A stretch of 64,000 nucleotides of DNA. It comes from Daedaleopsis sinensis. Taxonomy: Eukaryota > Basidiomycota > Agaricomycetes > Polyporales > Polyporaceae. The position numbers and the translations under genes were made by a program. Within the stretch, counting starts at the first letter, position 1, and each line of letters starts with the position of its first letter. The stretch covers positions 992,001 through 1,056,000 of the forward strand of contig CM066305.1 of the NCBI GenBank assembly GCA_033807695.1, in the 5' to 3' direction. Below, piece by piece: positions 12,496 to 25,143 of this stretch. The notes under the pieces are model-generated. The model worked only from the letters and a program-made list of their open reading frames with translations, had not been told where the DNA came from and made no database searches.

Positions 12496-15400
12496 CTACG
12501 ACACCGACCCACCACGAATCTGGTTCACCAACGACTCCCAGTAACTCCAGTCCGACCCATCCACATTCGGCAAAGCGTCGCCGGCGCCCCCAAGCAAGGG
12601 CGATGATGCGGGCTGCCCGACACCCAACCACCCGTTGACGTCGCCGCCCAACCCCGGCGTGGCCCACGGCAGTCCCGTTGCACCAGGCTGATCGTCCACT
12701 GCGGGCCCCCCGCTGAAGATGTTGCACCACTGGTCCAACAGCGACTGCGCCATCTCGTCCTCCTGCGGGCTGCCCGTGCCCGACTGGGAGTTCTCGGAGC
12801 GCTGGAGCTGCTGGAGCTGCTGGACGACTGGAGGACCAGAGAGCTGCGAGAACGGCTGCTTCGGGGATGAAAGGGGCACTGACGCGACCGAGGCGAAGGA
12901 TGAGTTCGTGACAACCGGGAGGGTGGATGCATTCGACCTTTGCGCGGTAGCACGCGCGTTGGACGAGGAAAAGGAGCCGCCGAGGAAGCTGCTACTCGAA
13001 GGGAGATCACGATCCGCGGCCATCAGTTCGGAGGTGTTCTCGGGCGTGCCTGCGCACTGCGAAGCCTTGTGCTTTAGGAACTCGATAATCTTGATTTCCC
13101 TCCGCGTGATGTCGTCCATCTCCGGTATGCGTTCGTAGCGGGAAAGGAAGTTGTCCAAGAGGGTGTGCATTTGGACAGCGTCCTTGCCTCTAGGGTAGAG
13201 CACGAGGTAGATACCCGCAATCATCGAGGCTTGGAACTCCCGGTAGGCACTCGCAACTGGGTCGCGGCCCTCTCGGGTGATCATGGCGATGTAGTCTTGA
13301 CGAATTTGGTGATCCTTCAAGGCAGATTCGAAACACGCGTCTCGGGATCGGGAGTATTTGTTGCTGTCTAGTTTCCGGAGGAGGTAGGGACGGTGGAGCG
13401 AAATGCGGACGAATAAGAATTCAGTGACGAGTAGGAATCGCTGCAACGGGATGTAGGGATGTGAGCTGTCGAATGAAGTATCGGGATCTAGAGAGTAGTA
13501 TGACGGAAGATTCTGTTTGTACTGGAGAAGTTCATCGTCAAGGGCGAGCACGTCCGCGTAGTGCCTGGGAGAGTCCACACGCTGGAAGAAGTCGGACATA
13601 CGGCCCATGATAGCAGCCAGTTGATGCCTTAGGATTAGAAATGTCGCGCGTGTTGGTTGTGATAATGGAAGTCCCTTGAAAGTTTTCACCCCACCAATGA
13701 CGATCTTCTCATCGAAATTTGTGGGCGGTCGTGTAGAAGTGTAACTGTCATGGATAGCAATAGGTCGTCCGAGCACCAATGCAATAGAACGATCGGCATG
13801 ATAGAGGTTCGACCTGCCGTTCCGAGTCAAGGCAATGAATAAACTGAATAAACGCAAGACCGACCATATACGACGTCGACGCTCTGTTTGGATAAGATCC
13901 ATCCCCTACCGAGCGATGAGCGACATGAAAAATGCGATAGAGATAACCACCGACCATGTCTGCGCCATCCCTATGAAGACCGATTGCCTGGGCAGTCCTG
14001 ACAGCAGCGCCAAGTTGACTCCAAGCCTCTGTCATTCTCCGATCAAGCACGAGGAAACGGGCACTCTGCGGAAAGCTGTAGGGTCTACACTGCATATCAA
14101 TGGCACAAACGCACCAGCATTCGAGTCACCACAATCTCAAAACAATCCGGCTGGATTGCAGCAATGGTTAGGAGGGCCCGCCGTGCTTCGAGTAATAAAT
14201 GAGCAAACTTGATTTTGAGGCAAGGATGAGCGTACGCACAACACCAATAGAAGCGGGAACTGGCTGTCTTCCTTGTCTGTTCGTTCCCACCAATGCGGTC
14301 CGGCGCCAACCTGACAGATATCGCGAGCACTACAAACAAGAGTGGAAGGAACCTAAGGTTGCTGGGGCTCCCCTGGTTGTACTGGCTGGCCAAAAACGAC
14401 GCATATGAAACACGAAACTCGTTTTCTGATATGGGATATCGGCTCCAGTTTCTGTGGCGTGTACGGTGTTAGTAGCGGTTGCATAGGCTAACAATATGGC
14501 GACAACTAACATTGCAGAGAAATAATGTTCCACGAGATCATCACGCATCTTCTGGGGCGGAAGTTCGTCGTACATGCTCTGCAGTCGTTCCGCGCTGTAA
14601 CCACAATCGCGCATGAGACGTTGCAAACGTTCAGTAGCCGTCTGCTCCATGGGCGCAAGAGTAGGTTTCTGGTCCAACATGTCGGCTGTTGATTTGTTCA
14701 TGCCGTATGGAGTGTTACCAGAGCTACTTTCGGCAGCCGGACTGGGAACCATGCTTTGCAACTACGAGCGCGGCAAGTTGGGCTAGCGATCTTGTACGCA
14801 TTGCGGATACGCTCACCTGCTCAAGGACGGCAGGCGCAGCGACGAGGCCAGAAGCACTCTTCCCATACCATCTGCCACTCTCGAACATACCTCCGCTAGG
14901 ATCTTCGTCTTCGGGCTGTGAGTGATTTCCGTCGTCCATAGGTGACATAGACCGCCGCCTGTCATGAGGACCGCTACCGTCGGATAAGGGTGTGGAGTGT
15001 CCATGAGAGCAGTACTGGGGCAAGGCAGCTTCCACAATTTGCTCCAAGCGAGCTAGACGAAGGTGTATGTCTTGGTCGCTCTTGCCTGGCGTATACGATT
15101 TACAGAGTTCGGGAACCTTGCGAGCGATGCACTAGAAGGTAAACATACCGTGAGTCACCGCAAATGAGAAGACTACACTGTGACCAACATGTGAGCATGG
15201 TATCTGCCTATCGCACTGATGGCCATATTTAGTCCACTTCAAAGAATCTGAGCGAAGTCTCATACACACCTTCTGTTTGCGACGGTGACATTCTCCGCAG
15301 GAGTAGCTGCATGAATCGTTCAATATGACACGCAGGTCTAGACATGATGCTATCGCGTACCTGACGCGCGTCCGTGGCTTTTTATGTGCACGATTGGACT

Positions 15401-15590
15401 CTAGCTCATCATGATCTTCGGACTTGCGCCGTAGGGGTGTAGAACCGTTGAGCGAGCCGTCGGGCGTAAATCCGTGGGTGTTCTTAGCCATGAAGACGGC
15501 CGGGTCGAGACCAGAGGGGGTAGGGTTATAGTGCACAGGATGACGGAAGAAGGAAAGAGGGAGAGCGAGGGGCAGACCTAGGGCAGACAT
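12496..15590 (-). CDS. Zn2Cys6 fungal transcription factor with fungal-specific middle homology domain
   Basis: About ten exons give roughly 850 residues. The N-terminal zinc cluster reads CGECHRRKQKCDRQIPCSHC followed by a sixth Cys eight residues on (IARKVPELC). This is the Cx2Cx6Cx5Cx2Cx8C pattern of a Gal4-type binuclear cluster. A coiled-coil-like linker (DIHLRLARLEQIVEAAL) suggests dimerisation. The middle is a Fungal_trans domain (for example LGAAVRTAQAIGLHRDG, TERRRRIWSYIYHADRSIAL, LGRPIAIHD). The C-terminus is a Ser/Gln/Pro-rich activation-like region ending NQIRGGSVS. I took the ATG at 15590. A second in-frame ATG at 15491 is also possible. Target genes cannot be read from the sequence. 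The gene shares a 268-nt promoter with MED17. Confidence 0.88.
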
Positions 15591-15640
15591 CCGGTGATGT
15601 TCGGTGACTCCGAATTTCGCGCCTTCAAAAGGGCGTCTGC

Positions 15641-15646
15641 ACGTGA
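15641..15646. promoter_or_regulatory. CACGTG E-box in the Zn2Cys6/MED17 divergent promoter
   Basis: CACGTG (followed by ACGT) lies 51 bp upstream of the Zn2Cys6 start and 213 bp upstream of MED17. It is a candidate bHLH site for either gene. Confidence 0.4.
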
Positions 15647-15858
15647 CGTCTATAGCACACCGGAACCTTGTTTTCTGATTCAAATATTCACGCTCTAAGC
15701 ACTTTCAGCTTCGACCACATTCCTCTTGTCTTCCGTCGCGCGCTGACTGATCTCCCGGTTCATCCCTGACACAATCCTTGACATCATATCTCGTCGTTTG
15801 TCGAGCTCATTTCCGTGAAACCCCGGACTACATTCGCCGCAACTACCCACCACTATCC

Positions 15859-18060
15859 ATGGAGGAGCCACCATGGAAGAAACTCAAGCTCTCGCTTGAA
15901 CGCCCCTACAAGGATGACAACGGCGAGCCCATACCGGAGCTTGTGGACATCGCAGCTGATGGGCAGCACATCTACCGTCCGTGAGTCCAGGTCGCACAGA
16001 ATCCAAACACCACCCCTCACCCGCTGTCACCAGACGCGAGGACCCAACCGCATTGGTTGGCACGAGACTACGACGGGTCTTCTTAGAGCGCGGTGTCGAT
16101 TTCTTTGAAGCCGAGAAGGGCGCGCATCCGTCTACCACCACACGCGACAACGAGGATAGGGCGGAGTCGGAGAATGAGGCACCCAAGGACGAACCTTCCG
16201 TTGAGTCATCATCTCACCACATGACGCCCGAGGAACTGCAGAAAATGCGCATGGCTCTTCTACCACAGCTCTAGTAAGTTGCCCAGAGCAGCCAGAAAGG
16301 GTTTGAATGGATTAACTGAAGACAGTGTTGCCTTTGGAGAGATGTGTCAAGCCAGGGATTTGCTCACCCTTTTGCTTTCCGCGTCACTTCCAAACCAGCC
16401 AACCACCTTGCCACCCGCGCCATTGGCTGCCACGGTGGTCACGAAGCCCTCGCCTATTGTATCCGTGCAAGCCTTCAACGCCCAACTGACGATAGGCGGT
16501 AAAGATAGGGCACTAAGGACCGCGGCCGACCTTTTCAAAGGCGCTGCAGAGAAGATGGAGGAAAGCCGACTATCCGGAGAGAAGTACTGGGTAGACGCGC
16601 TCAAGATACGACGAGGCAATTGGGGGCTCATCCCGGCACCCCTTCCTCTCGGCTCGGCTACGGGGAAAGGCGCCGACAAGACGTCGAAGGACTTCCTAAT
16701 AACCTTTGGTTTGGAGGAGTGTACGTTGCCGCTCGGGTTGCAGTTGTGACGGTGCTAAACGTAGTACCCTGTCCCACAGCACCCACCTTGTTCCGGCGAC
16801 GCGCAATAGGACGCATGTCTACTCTTGATGGAAGCTCACTCGAATTTCCTATGCGCCAGCGCACCCGCCTCCGTGTTTCCATTTCCCGCACCTCACCGGA
16901 TGGAACCCGACAAACCACCCACAGCCTCCTGTCCGACCCGGACGACGGCACCTTAGACGGGGCGCTCCGCGCAGCCCAAGTCGAAGTCGTTGAGCAAGAA
17001 GTATTCTCTATGTTGATAAAGGAAGCTAGCAGCCTCCCGACAGCGTCAGCAGAAGTGTCGGAACGTCTCATTCTCATCGACGCCGCACAGAGTACGGAGC
17101 TCCGGTTTGAATTGGTAGGCTCAATCATCACCTACGGTCGTGTCTCTTGCTCAAATCATCCGGATAGGTCGACGCCGACTACCTGAACAGCCAGTCGAGC
17201 CAATTCGACCCATACTGCAATCTCGTGTACTCTCTTCTACACCTCCTCCTTTCTCGTGCACATAGGATATCCAAGAGCAGTCGGCTCAGCAGAGCGAGCA
17301 TCGCCCCGGTGCCGGCAGCCCCGTCTCCGCCCATCCTCCAACCGATCATCGACATCTTGCAGTACCGCGAGTTCTGGGAGCGCGTCCGCGACGAAATCGA
17401 CCGCATGGTTGCCGCACTGCGACACGCAGGGGTCGCTACAAAAGTCCACTATGACCCTTTGGCAGATGGCGGACAGAATCTCGTCGCATCCCTCTTGACT
17501 GACAAGGCAAGCCCAATAGGCGGCGATGCGTTGCTTCGTATCGATGATCGGTGAGCTTTATACGCAACCACGTCGCTTCCCGCATATTTACGATATCATT
17601 TGCAGACATTCTCTGCGGTTCACTACAGCCTCGCCATCCACCCTCATTGTCCATCTACCACAAGCCACGTTGTCCATTGCGTCCATCTCGCAATTGACCC
17701 AATTGCTCATAGACGAGATCAGTGGAGGGCTGTTGAGTCGAATATGTGCCATCGGAACAGACCTCTGTGAGCGGGTGAATGGCACATGGTTTGTGGACCT
17801 CCTGAGTGGCAGAAGTGTTGGAAGATGGGAGGGATGCATACTGTAAGTCCACAGCATGGAACCATTATCTGTCAGATTTTTTGCTTATGGTGAAATGCAG
17901 GAACTTTCAAATTGACTTCGCAGGCGATGATATCTCCTGCTCTGCGTCACGCTCTAGCCGGGACAATCGGCCGTCGCATGTCGAGGCTTACCGGCCTGGA
18001 GGACAGTTATCATTGTTTGAATGGGTGCAACATACTATCGAGTCATCATTGGGCCGTTGA
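15859..18060 (+). CDS. MED17: Mediator complex subunit 17 (Srb4 homologue)
   Basis: Seven exons encode about 620 residues from the ATG in MEEPPWKKLKLSLERPY. The family signature is the block YWVDALKIRRGNWGLIPAPL followed by DFLITFGLEE and a FRRRAIGRM segment, matching the Med17 pattern W-x-L-R-x-x-W-x-L ... f-G-x-x-e. Upstream, a helical stretch ends VFLERGVDFFEAEKG, and downstream come long helices (ILQYREFWERVRDEIDRMV) and a C-terminal Srb4-like portion ending EWVQHTIESSLGR. Med17 is the essential scaffold of the Mediator head module and contacts RNA polymerase II and TFIIH in the nucleus. Fungal Med17 is poorly conserved overall, so the call rests on that core block and the length. Confidence 0.75.
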
Positions 18061-18190
18061 AGACACTGTGGACGTTCCAGAGGTTGTACAAAATGCGGTG
18101 ATAGCATGGCAATAGCATAGCCTAGGTTTTTGGTCATAGGCGACGTAGGGTGATACATGCAGGGGAAAGGGTGGGGACAAAGACAATAAT

Positions 18191-19299
18191 CTACTCGTCA
18201 GCGTGCTCTGCCTGGAACGCCTCGATCTTCTCCTGGATACGTGCCCGACGCTGCTCCAGCGTAAGCTTGGGAGTCATGTGCTTTTTAGTCTCCGAAGCCC
18301 AATCCTGGTCCTTGTCGGTGGGCTTGAACGTGGGGTCTTCGCGGATAGCCGCGTAGGCGTTGGTGTAAATCTCCTCCATGTCCTCAGAGCCGATACCGTC
18401 CGCAAGGTAGGTCGAGAACTGCTTCTTGAAGCTATTGGATGATCAGCACGATTCCCTCGGTCACCAGCGCCGCACACGTACCGCTCATCATCTTCCTCCT
18501 CGAGCGACTCCATGTACTCAGCGACGTGACCACCGAAGATGTACTTCTTCAGGACCTCAGCGTCGAGCTCCTTCGACTCAACGTCGTAACCGGGGAAACG
18601 CTTGTGGTTGTGAGGGATGAAGAGACCACCATCGCTAGCACCTTTGAGGGCACCGAACACACGAGACCCAGTCGACGTGCGCCTGAGACCGACATCAAGG
18701 TAACACTTGAAAGGGCGGGGGTCATCCTCGCCGTCGAGCTCCTCCGTCAACGTGAGAGTGCCGTCAGGCTCGGCAACACCCTCATACTTGTCCGCGAGGC
18801 CAAGCTTGGTGAGGGCACGCCGGGCAGCAAGGAGACCGGTCGCATACGCTATGACAGAGACTATCAGCACATGAACAAGCATTCACTCACAACCTTCCCG
18901 ACATACCAGCAGTCCAGTTCGTGAGACCGTGGTTGATGCCATAGCGGGGAAGCTCCTTCGAGCGCGCGGCAGTAAGGACGAAGTCACCCTGAAGACGGGC
19001 GTACACGACTTGGACGATGACTTCACGGTTGGTGAAGCGAACGACCAGGCGGTATTTCGGCGCGTTGCTGTACTATGCTGAGTATACTCGCAAGAGTTCG
19101 AGTAGGCGATCCACGTACTACTTGTTCTTCGCCTGGGTCACCAACCGCTTGCGAGCATAGTCTTTGCATGGGGATCAGCTGGGTCCAACGAGCAAGAGAA
19201 CTGGAACGTACAATCGGTCTTGCCCTCGCGGCGACGACGGTACTTCACCTGGAATCGCGAGAAGTACGCGCCGGACTTGACTTTCTTGACGAACGGCAT
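18191..19299 (-). CDS. RPL5: 60S ribosomal protein L5 (uL18)
   Basis: About six exons give roughly 298 residues, the family's normal length. The N-terminus [17 protein letters not shown] followed by [18 protein letters not shown] is near-invariant for eukaryotic uL18. It continues with [19 protein letters not shown], the [18 protein letters not shown] block, and [18 protein letters not shown]. The tail is the charged region containing [19 protein letters not shown]. uL18 binds 5S rRNA with uL5 and is loaded into the central protuberance of the large subunit. The start is fixed by the conserved N-terminus. The gene is divergent from the RBM42-like gene, with a CACGTG box in the 405-nt gap. Confidence 0.97.
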
Positions 19300-19550
19300 C
19301 TAAAGAGACGAACGCGAGGTGAATGTCCGTTCTAGCCACATCCACATCTCTCCAATGCCATCCAGCCATTCCCGTCTTGTTCGTCGCACAGACAGTGTTG
19401 ACAGCAGTGTAGGGTCGCGTAGATGTGGTTTGGGGCCATCGAGAACGCTACTCACCTTGAGAGAGGAGGTCTTGACGAGTGGGAGGGGTTCGTTGACGGT
19501 GCGCGTAGCCGCAACTGCACCATCGGCGGGAGGTAGGACCCCGTTCACGC

Positions 19551-19556
19551 CACGTG
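19551..19556. promoter_or_regulatory. CACGTG E-box between RPL5 and RBM42
   Basis: CACGTG lies in the shared promoter, about 250 bp from the RPL5 start and 150 bp from the RBM42 start. Confidence 0.4.
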
Positions 19557-19704
19557 CTCAGCGGTTCCGGGGTCTGACCTCTCCCTGTAGCGAGCGTCAG
19601 CAGCTTCGACGCTCGTTGCCATCTGCCTTAGTGCCTCTTGTTTACCCTGACCTTGGCCCTCTTCCTCCGCTCCTCATAGTCAACTTCCAGAAAACCGACG
19701 CATC

Positions 19705-20523
19705 ATGGACCCGTACTCTGCGCAGAACTACTATCAGCAATACCAGTACCAGCAGCAACAAACTACGGATGTCAATCCATATCATCAACCATACCAGGGT
19801 CCTATGTACCCTATCCCCGGCCAATCGACCTCAGCACACAGCGCCCCCGTACCTGCAAATGCCTACGAATACGATGTGGGGATACTTGCTCAGCAGAGTG
19901 TCTACGTTCCAGGTGCCATGATCGACAAGCGTGGCGGCGCAGGGGGTAAACTCGCGAAGGGTGGTAAACGTACGACTGTCCTCCGCAAAGGCGGTGGTAA
20001 GGTCTGGGAGGATCAAACACTATTGGAGTGGAACCCTTGTATGTCTTGTATTATCGTGTGCCATCGCTCTTCCACTGACACCGATTGCAGCGTGGTTTCG
20101 CCTGTTTGTGGGCGATCTAAGTAATGATGTATCTGACGATGTACTCTCCAATGCCTTCAACAAGTACACGTCGTTCCAGAAAGCAAGAGTAATCAGGGAC
20201 AGATTGAGCGGGAAGGTGAGCTTGAATACCTCGAATCTGATTGTATGAGCCACTCAACGAGTGGGTGCAGGCGAAGTTTGGTTTCGTCGCATTCTCCGAT
20301 CCTGAGGACTTTCTTAAGGCATGGAAGGAGATGGATGGTGAGTTTGCCCATCCTGGCTGCCATATCTCAAAGGCTGAGTGACCGTTCCACAGGCAAATAC
20401 GTTGGCAACCGGCCAATCAAGTTAAAGAAGGCGGATAATGCTATAAACCCTGTAGAGATTGGGCATCGGAAGGCGAAGCAGCTTGAGAAGGAGTTGAAGA
20501 ACAACAGGCACAAGCCGTATTGA
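19705..20523 (+). CDS. RBM42: RBM42-like RRM protein
   Basis: Four exons encode about 216 residues. The N-terminal half is Gln/Tyr/Pro-rich (MDPYSAQNYYQQYQYQ) and then carries KTTVLRK-like basic residues and VWEDQTLLEWNP. The C-terminal half is one RRM: RLFVGDLSNDVSDDVLSNAF is RNP2 and helix 1, then KARVIRDRLSGKAKFGFVAF contains RNP1, and GKYVGNRPIKLKKA ends the fold. The layout, with one C-terminal RRM beginning FRLFVGDL and ending NRPIKL(K/R)K, is that of RBM42, a nuclear RNA-binding protein reported in spliceosomes. The tail (GHRKAKQLEKELKNN) is basic. All three introns close cleanly on the RRM frame. Confidence 0.85.
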
Positions 20524-20765
20524 GCACTTTTCACCTTCGCTCGTCGTACTGCGTGTCCGTGGTAGATTAGTGTATGTGTCTATAGGCCATAATGCATCGC
20601 ATTGTATCATTATCATTCAGGACGTGGGTAGGAGGGATCCGGAGACGCCGAAGCATATACCACTAATAATAACTATACACCAAGACGTCACATCGTTCAC
20701 TCTGGCAGCCACGGTCAAACCTCCTCCCTCCTACCACGCGTTGCTATTAGAATCTCTTCAACGTC

Positions 20766-23229
20766 ATGGACATCGACAAGCTGTTCAAGGTGGGCACATC
20801 CCTCGTCTATAGTGCTCGGATGATAACTACCTGACTGCGCTGTAGGTCCCCAAGCTACCAGCAGGTAGCAATAAACGGCGCATGCCCGACAACCCAACTC
20901 CGGAAATGTTGAAACGCATGAGGATGGATAATGGAAGCGATGATGTTCAGGACGTTCAAATGAGCGCAACGACTGTCTCCAGTGCGGGGGACAAGGGAAA
21001 GCACCGAGCCGTGGTGGATGATGAAGATGAGGGCGGACGGGAAGAGGTTATGGACTTCGCTCCCGGTGGCGACGCCGACTATTTCGCAGAAGAGGACGAC
21101 GAGGGACGTTTCTTCGGAGGAGGTCTCACGAAGGAACAAAAGGATATTTTGAACATATTCGACCAAGCTGGTGGAGACGATGTACGCGAAGATGTGAGTA
21201 CTCACGACGCGTTCGTAGCCTCTCGCTCATTACTGAGGTCAGATCCTCGATAGCTGGAAGACATGACAATTGTTGGTGTTAGGAGATTGCTGACACGTTT
21301 CGAGCGTGCTATGAACAAGAACCAGGACCAGCGGTCGAAGTATCCTGACGACCCCACAAAGTATGTGTATCATATTGTCTACTCGCCTTTCCTCCCAACC
21401 CAGCCCTCAACCCTTCTCTCCGTAGATTCATTGATTCCGAAGCCGACCTTGATCTTGCGCTCAAAGCCCTACTACCACTTGCCCAGTCTCCCGTGCTTGC
21501 TTACCCGGAGATCATCCGCACGGGCACCGTCGAACGACTGATCGGTCTATTAAGCCACGAGAATATGGATATTGCCATCGACGTGGTGGAGGTCATCAAC
21601 GAGTTCACCGACGAGGATGCAGGCAATGACGCAGAGGACGAGGAAGAGGAAGAGGAAGACGGTAGCCGTGAAGATGCTCTTAAACAGCTCATCGAAAGTT
21701 TCGTAAGTGGTTGGCTGCTGTCAGCAGCAACGTTGTCTCACAGAAGCAAATAGCTTGCGAACTCTATCCTCGAGCTCCTTGTGGACAACCTGAGTCGCTT
21801 CAACGAAGCAGAGGAGTCTGACAGGCAAGGCGTGTTCCATGTACTAGGTGAGTACCATCAAAGTCACGTTGTGCGCAGACCTAATATATCGCAGGTATAT
21901 TCGAAAATATTCTTGGTTTCAACTCGGAATTATCGGCACAACTGGTCTCGAAGACGAAGATTGTTCCTTGGCTACTATCACGGATAGCAATATCCAAACA
22001 TGACGAAAATCGCGGATATGCAGCCGAGATTTTGTCAATCTTGCTGCAAACCAACAGACCGAACCGTCTGGAGTTCGGCAACAAAGACGGGGTGGAGAAT
22101 TGTCTGAAGACCCTTTCGGTGGGTGTTTACGACTGTTCGTTTGTCGACCCTAGTTGAAGAGGATTTGTCCTCCCTTGAAGCGTTATCGTAAGAAAGACCC
22201 CATCAACGCGGAGGAGAGTGAGTTCATGGAGAACGTCTTTGATGTCCTCTGCTCCGCCCTCGCCGAGCCTGAAATCAAGAAATCTTTCTTGGATAGTGAA
22301 GGAGTTGATCTCATGGTACTCATGATGAAGTACGTGCCATCCTGTATCGAGTCTGCCTGTCTGTATTGACCATCTTTCAGGGACAAGATGCAGGCTCGCT
22401 CACGAGCTATCAAAGTCCTCGATCATGCCATGTCAGGCCCCTCTGGTACTACAGCCTGCGAAACGTTCGTCGAAGCATTGGGGTTGAAAACTTTGTTCTC
22501 CTCGTTCATGGGCGGCAAGGTATGCCTTCGATAGCAGTATGATGGCCGTGAATGCTCACCTTCGGTGCAGGCTGGTAAGAAGCAGAACGTTACCGGGAGC
22601 CATGCGGCGTCAGAGGATACCGCCCACACATTGGGTATCGTAGCGTCCCTATTGTCAAATCTCGCTTCGGAAACCCCCGCACGCATACGCCTCCTGGCGA
22701 AATTCGTCGAAAATAATTACGAGAAGCCCGAGAAGCTGCTTGAGATCCGGGACGGCGCTCACGCACGGCTCCGAGCTACAGAGAAGGATATCGAGGACGA
22801 GAAGCAGGTATATAGCATTGTCATCATCTCGACTGGATCGACACACTGAACAAGGTTGCGTAGCGAATGGAGGCTGAGGGCGAGGACCTCGAAAATATGC
22901 AAGACATCTGGTATCTGCGGCGGCTGGATGGCGGCCTCTTCACGTTGCAAACAGTTGACTACATACTGGCGTGGATTGTTATGGAGGACGACGGCGTATG
23001 TTCTCATTTCGAATCCTCTCCATTTCTCTGTTATTCATTACTATCCCAGATCCGAGCACACGTACAGAAGCTCCTGGACCGCAAGAATCAGTCGTTCAAG
23101 GACATCGTCAAGACTCTGCAGATATACCATGACAACGTGGACGACGACGACGTTAATGCCATACCCGACGGCGCCCTAACACAGCGGGAGATCCTCCAGA
23201 ACCTGATAGCCTTCCTCGATGCATGCTGA
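20766..23229 (+). CDS. CTNNBL1: Beta-catenin-like protein 1 (CTNNBL1), Prp19/CDC5L-associated ARM-repeat protein
   Basis: Many short exons encode about 600 residues beginning MDIDKLFK. A basic/acidic leader (NKRRMPDNPTPEMLKRM) is followed by DYFAEEDDEGRFFGGGLTKE and helical ARM-type repeats, including the conserved RRLLTRFERAMNKNQDQR, LLPLAQSPVLAYPEI, NMDIAIDVVEVINEFTDED and ESDRQGVFHVLGIFENIL blocks. The C-terminus has IWYLRRLDGGLFTLQTVDYI and IVKTLQIYHDNVDDDD. All are characteristic of CTNNBL1. The protein is nuclear and associates with the Prp19/CDC5L complex of the spliceosome, binding nuclear localisation signals of its partners. The gene follows the RBM42-like gene by 242 bp on the same strand, so two splicing-linked genes are adjacent. 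Confidence 0.93.
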
Positions 23230-23295
23230 TTATATATGCTGACCTAACAAGTACAATATGTGTAGCACTAATGCGGGATACGTGATAGGCGTCCG

Positions 23296-25143
23296 TCATG
23301 CTACGGAAAGAGCTGCAGAAGCCAAGAGCATGTCCAGCGCGCCCTTGGCCTTGATCAGCTCCTTTTGGAACCGTAACTCTGTTGCGACTTTTTTCCGTAG
23401 CCGCACGAACAGGGTATCGATCAGAGGGGATTGCCCGAGGACTGGGGTGTACATCTCTGCGTGTACGTAGATCAGTCGACGTTTTTGACGTCTGAGAAGA
23501 TGTTCCGCACCTATGAGAATGATCGCCACGTCGCAGACCATTTCCCCAAAGCGAGGGTCCGTGATATGCTTCAGCAGCAGTCGAAGTATCGGCTCTAATA
23601 GGACATCATCACGACCAGCTAATGCTGTTCTCAACCCATCTCGGTGTGTCAACTCTTGAATCAGAGAGAATGCAGTTGTTGGAGGGACGTTCTGTGAGTA
23701 TTACGAGTCAAAACCTACTAATCAAACCGCAGTTGAGGACACGGACGCACCTTGCGAAGCACCGAGTCCAACGCCGCGGAGTATTTGAAGCCCTTCAAGA
23801 GTTTATCGTAGTCCCGTAGACGCTTCTTCCTTTGGCTTTCCACCTTCAGCTCGTCCACGTCCCCTACGGGTCTTGACTTCTTCTTCTCCTTAACGCGTCC
23901 TTGGCCAAATACCGGGATAGACGCCCCAAGGAAAGATTCGAACGCGCCAGACCGAAGAGCTGCGGCCGAGAAGAGGTCCTGAGACGCAGGCTCTGATGCC
24001 TTGGGCTGCCTCCGGCGGACAGACAGCGTGCCGTCTGACATCCCCGCAGCAATATGCGTCTCGTCGGGCTGCAAGAAGATCCTCGTAGTGAGCGGGCGAG
24101 CGAGCGTCAACGTTCGAGTGAATATGCGCACCGAGATAGCGAGACAGAGGATCGGTGCAGGATACCTCATTGTGTGCACGACGCGATATGTGCTCACGTC
24201 GTACACCTTGACCATCTGGTCCAGACTGCCCGTAAGGACACGGCTTGCGTCCGAGTTGAATGCAAGCGACGTGACCGTCTTTTGGTGGTTCGACATGGCT
24301 CTTGTGCAGCGTCCACCGGCGACAAGATCCCAGACACGGAGGATTGGGCCTGCTGCAGACAGAGCGACCGTGCCAGAGGGGAACATGAGCACTTGCTCTA
24401 CAGGAACGGTATTTCGCGTGATGGCAGAGCTTGTGGCGTCGCCCATGACCATCTCGCAAGCCCCGGTTCTGGAGTCAAAGAGGCGAACTGTCGCGTCATA
24501 CGACCCAGTGAGGATGAGATGGGGGTTGGAGGTGGAGACTTGGCCAGAACGGACGTAGTCTGTGTGATCGAGGAAGGTTGCGATGGCAGCTTGTGAAGGT
24601 ACATCCCACAGCTTAACGGTAGTGTCGTCCGAACAGGAGAGGACCTGTGTTTGGTCCAGCGCGGAGAACTTCGCGACATGCACGGGTTGCTTGTGAGAGT
24701 CAAGGGTGCGGAGGATGGCACGCGAGTTGATGTCAAAAACCTATTACGCCCCCGTTTAGTACTAGGGCAAAATAGAGACTGGAATATGTAGTCGTGTCGT
24801 CCTGAAGTCCCAGAAGGTTTGCACATACCTGTATAAGGCCAGTATCATCCCCTGCAACAACTAGCTTTCCGTCTCCTCGTATGGATCCGCTACGCGCTAC
24901 GTCCTTGAAACGTGATATCGTCTTCGTGACCTTCTGTGTTCGTGGTGCGTATACCTGCACACGCGTAGCGGCGGTCACAGCGTACCGGTGAGGTTTGGAC
25001 GGGGAGAAGTGAACGGAGGTGACGGGTGCATATTCCTTGATGAAGACAGGGTGCTTGTACTGGCGCCAGTACCTTGACTCTGCGTTGTGTTTTGTGGATG
25101 CCGGCCGCGCATGCTTGCGAACGACGACGGGCTGGTAGTCCAT
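23296..25143 (-). CDS. UTP15: U3 snoRNP protein Utp15 (t-UTP/UtpA WD40)
   Basis: About four exons give roughly 540 residues. The start MDYQPVVVRKHARPAST is followed by ESRYWRQYKHPVFIKEYAPV. A WD40 propeller follows (VLSCSDDTTVKLWDVPSQ, LILTGSYDATVRLFDSRTG, RVLTGSLDQMVKVYDVSTY, THIAAGMSDGTLSVR) and then the UTP15 C-terminal domain (KSRPVGDVDELKVESQRKKR, LLKGFKYSAALDSVL, LEPILRLLLKHITDPRFGEM). Utp15 belongs to the UtpA subcomplex that nucleates the small-subunit processome on nascent pre-rRNA in the nucleolus. One intron (24069-24131) is 63 nt without a stop, so naive translation runs through it. Splicing restores LAIS-PDETHIAAG. The 3' end converges on CTNNBL1 with only 66 bp between stops. 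Confidence 0.95.
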
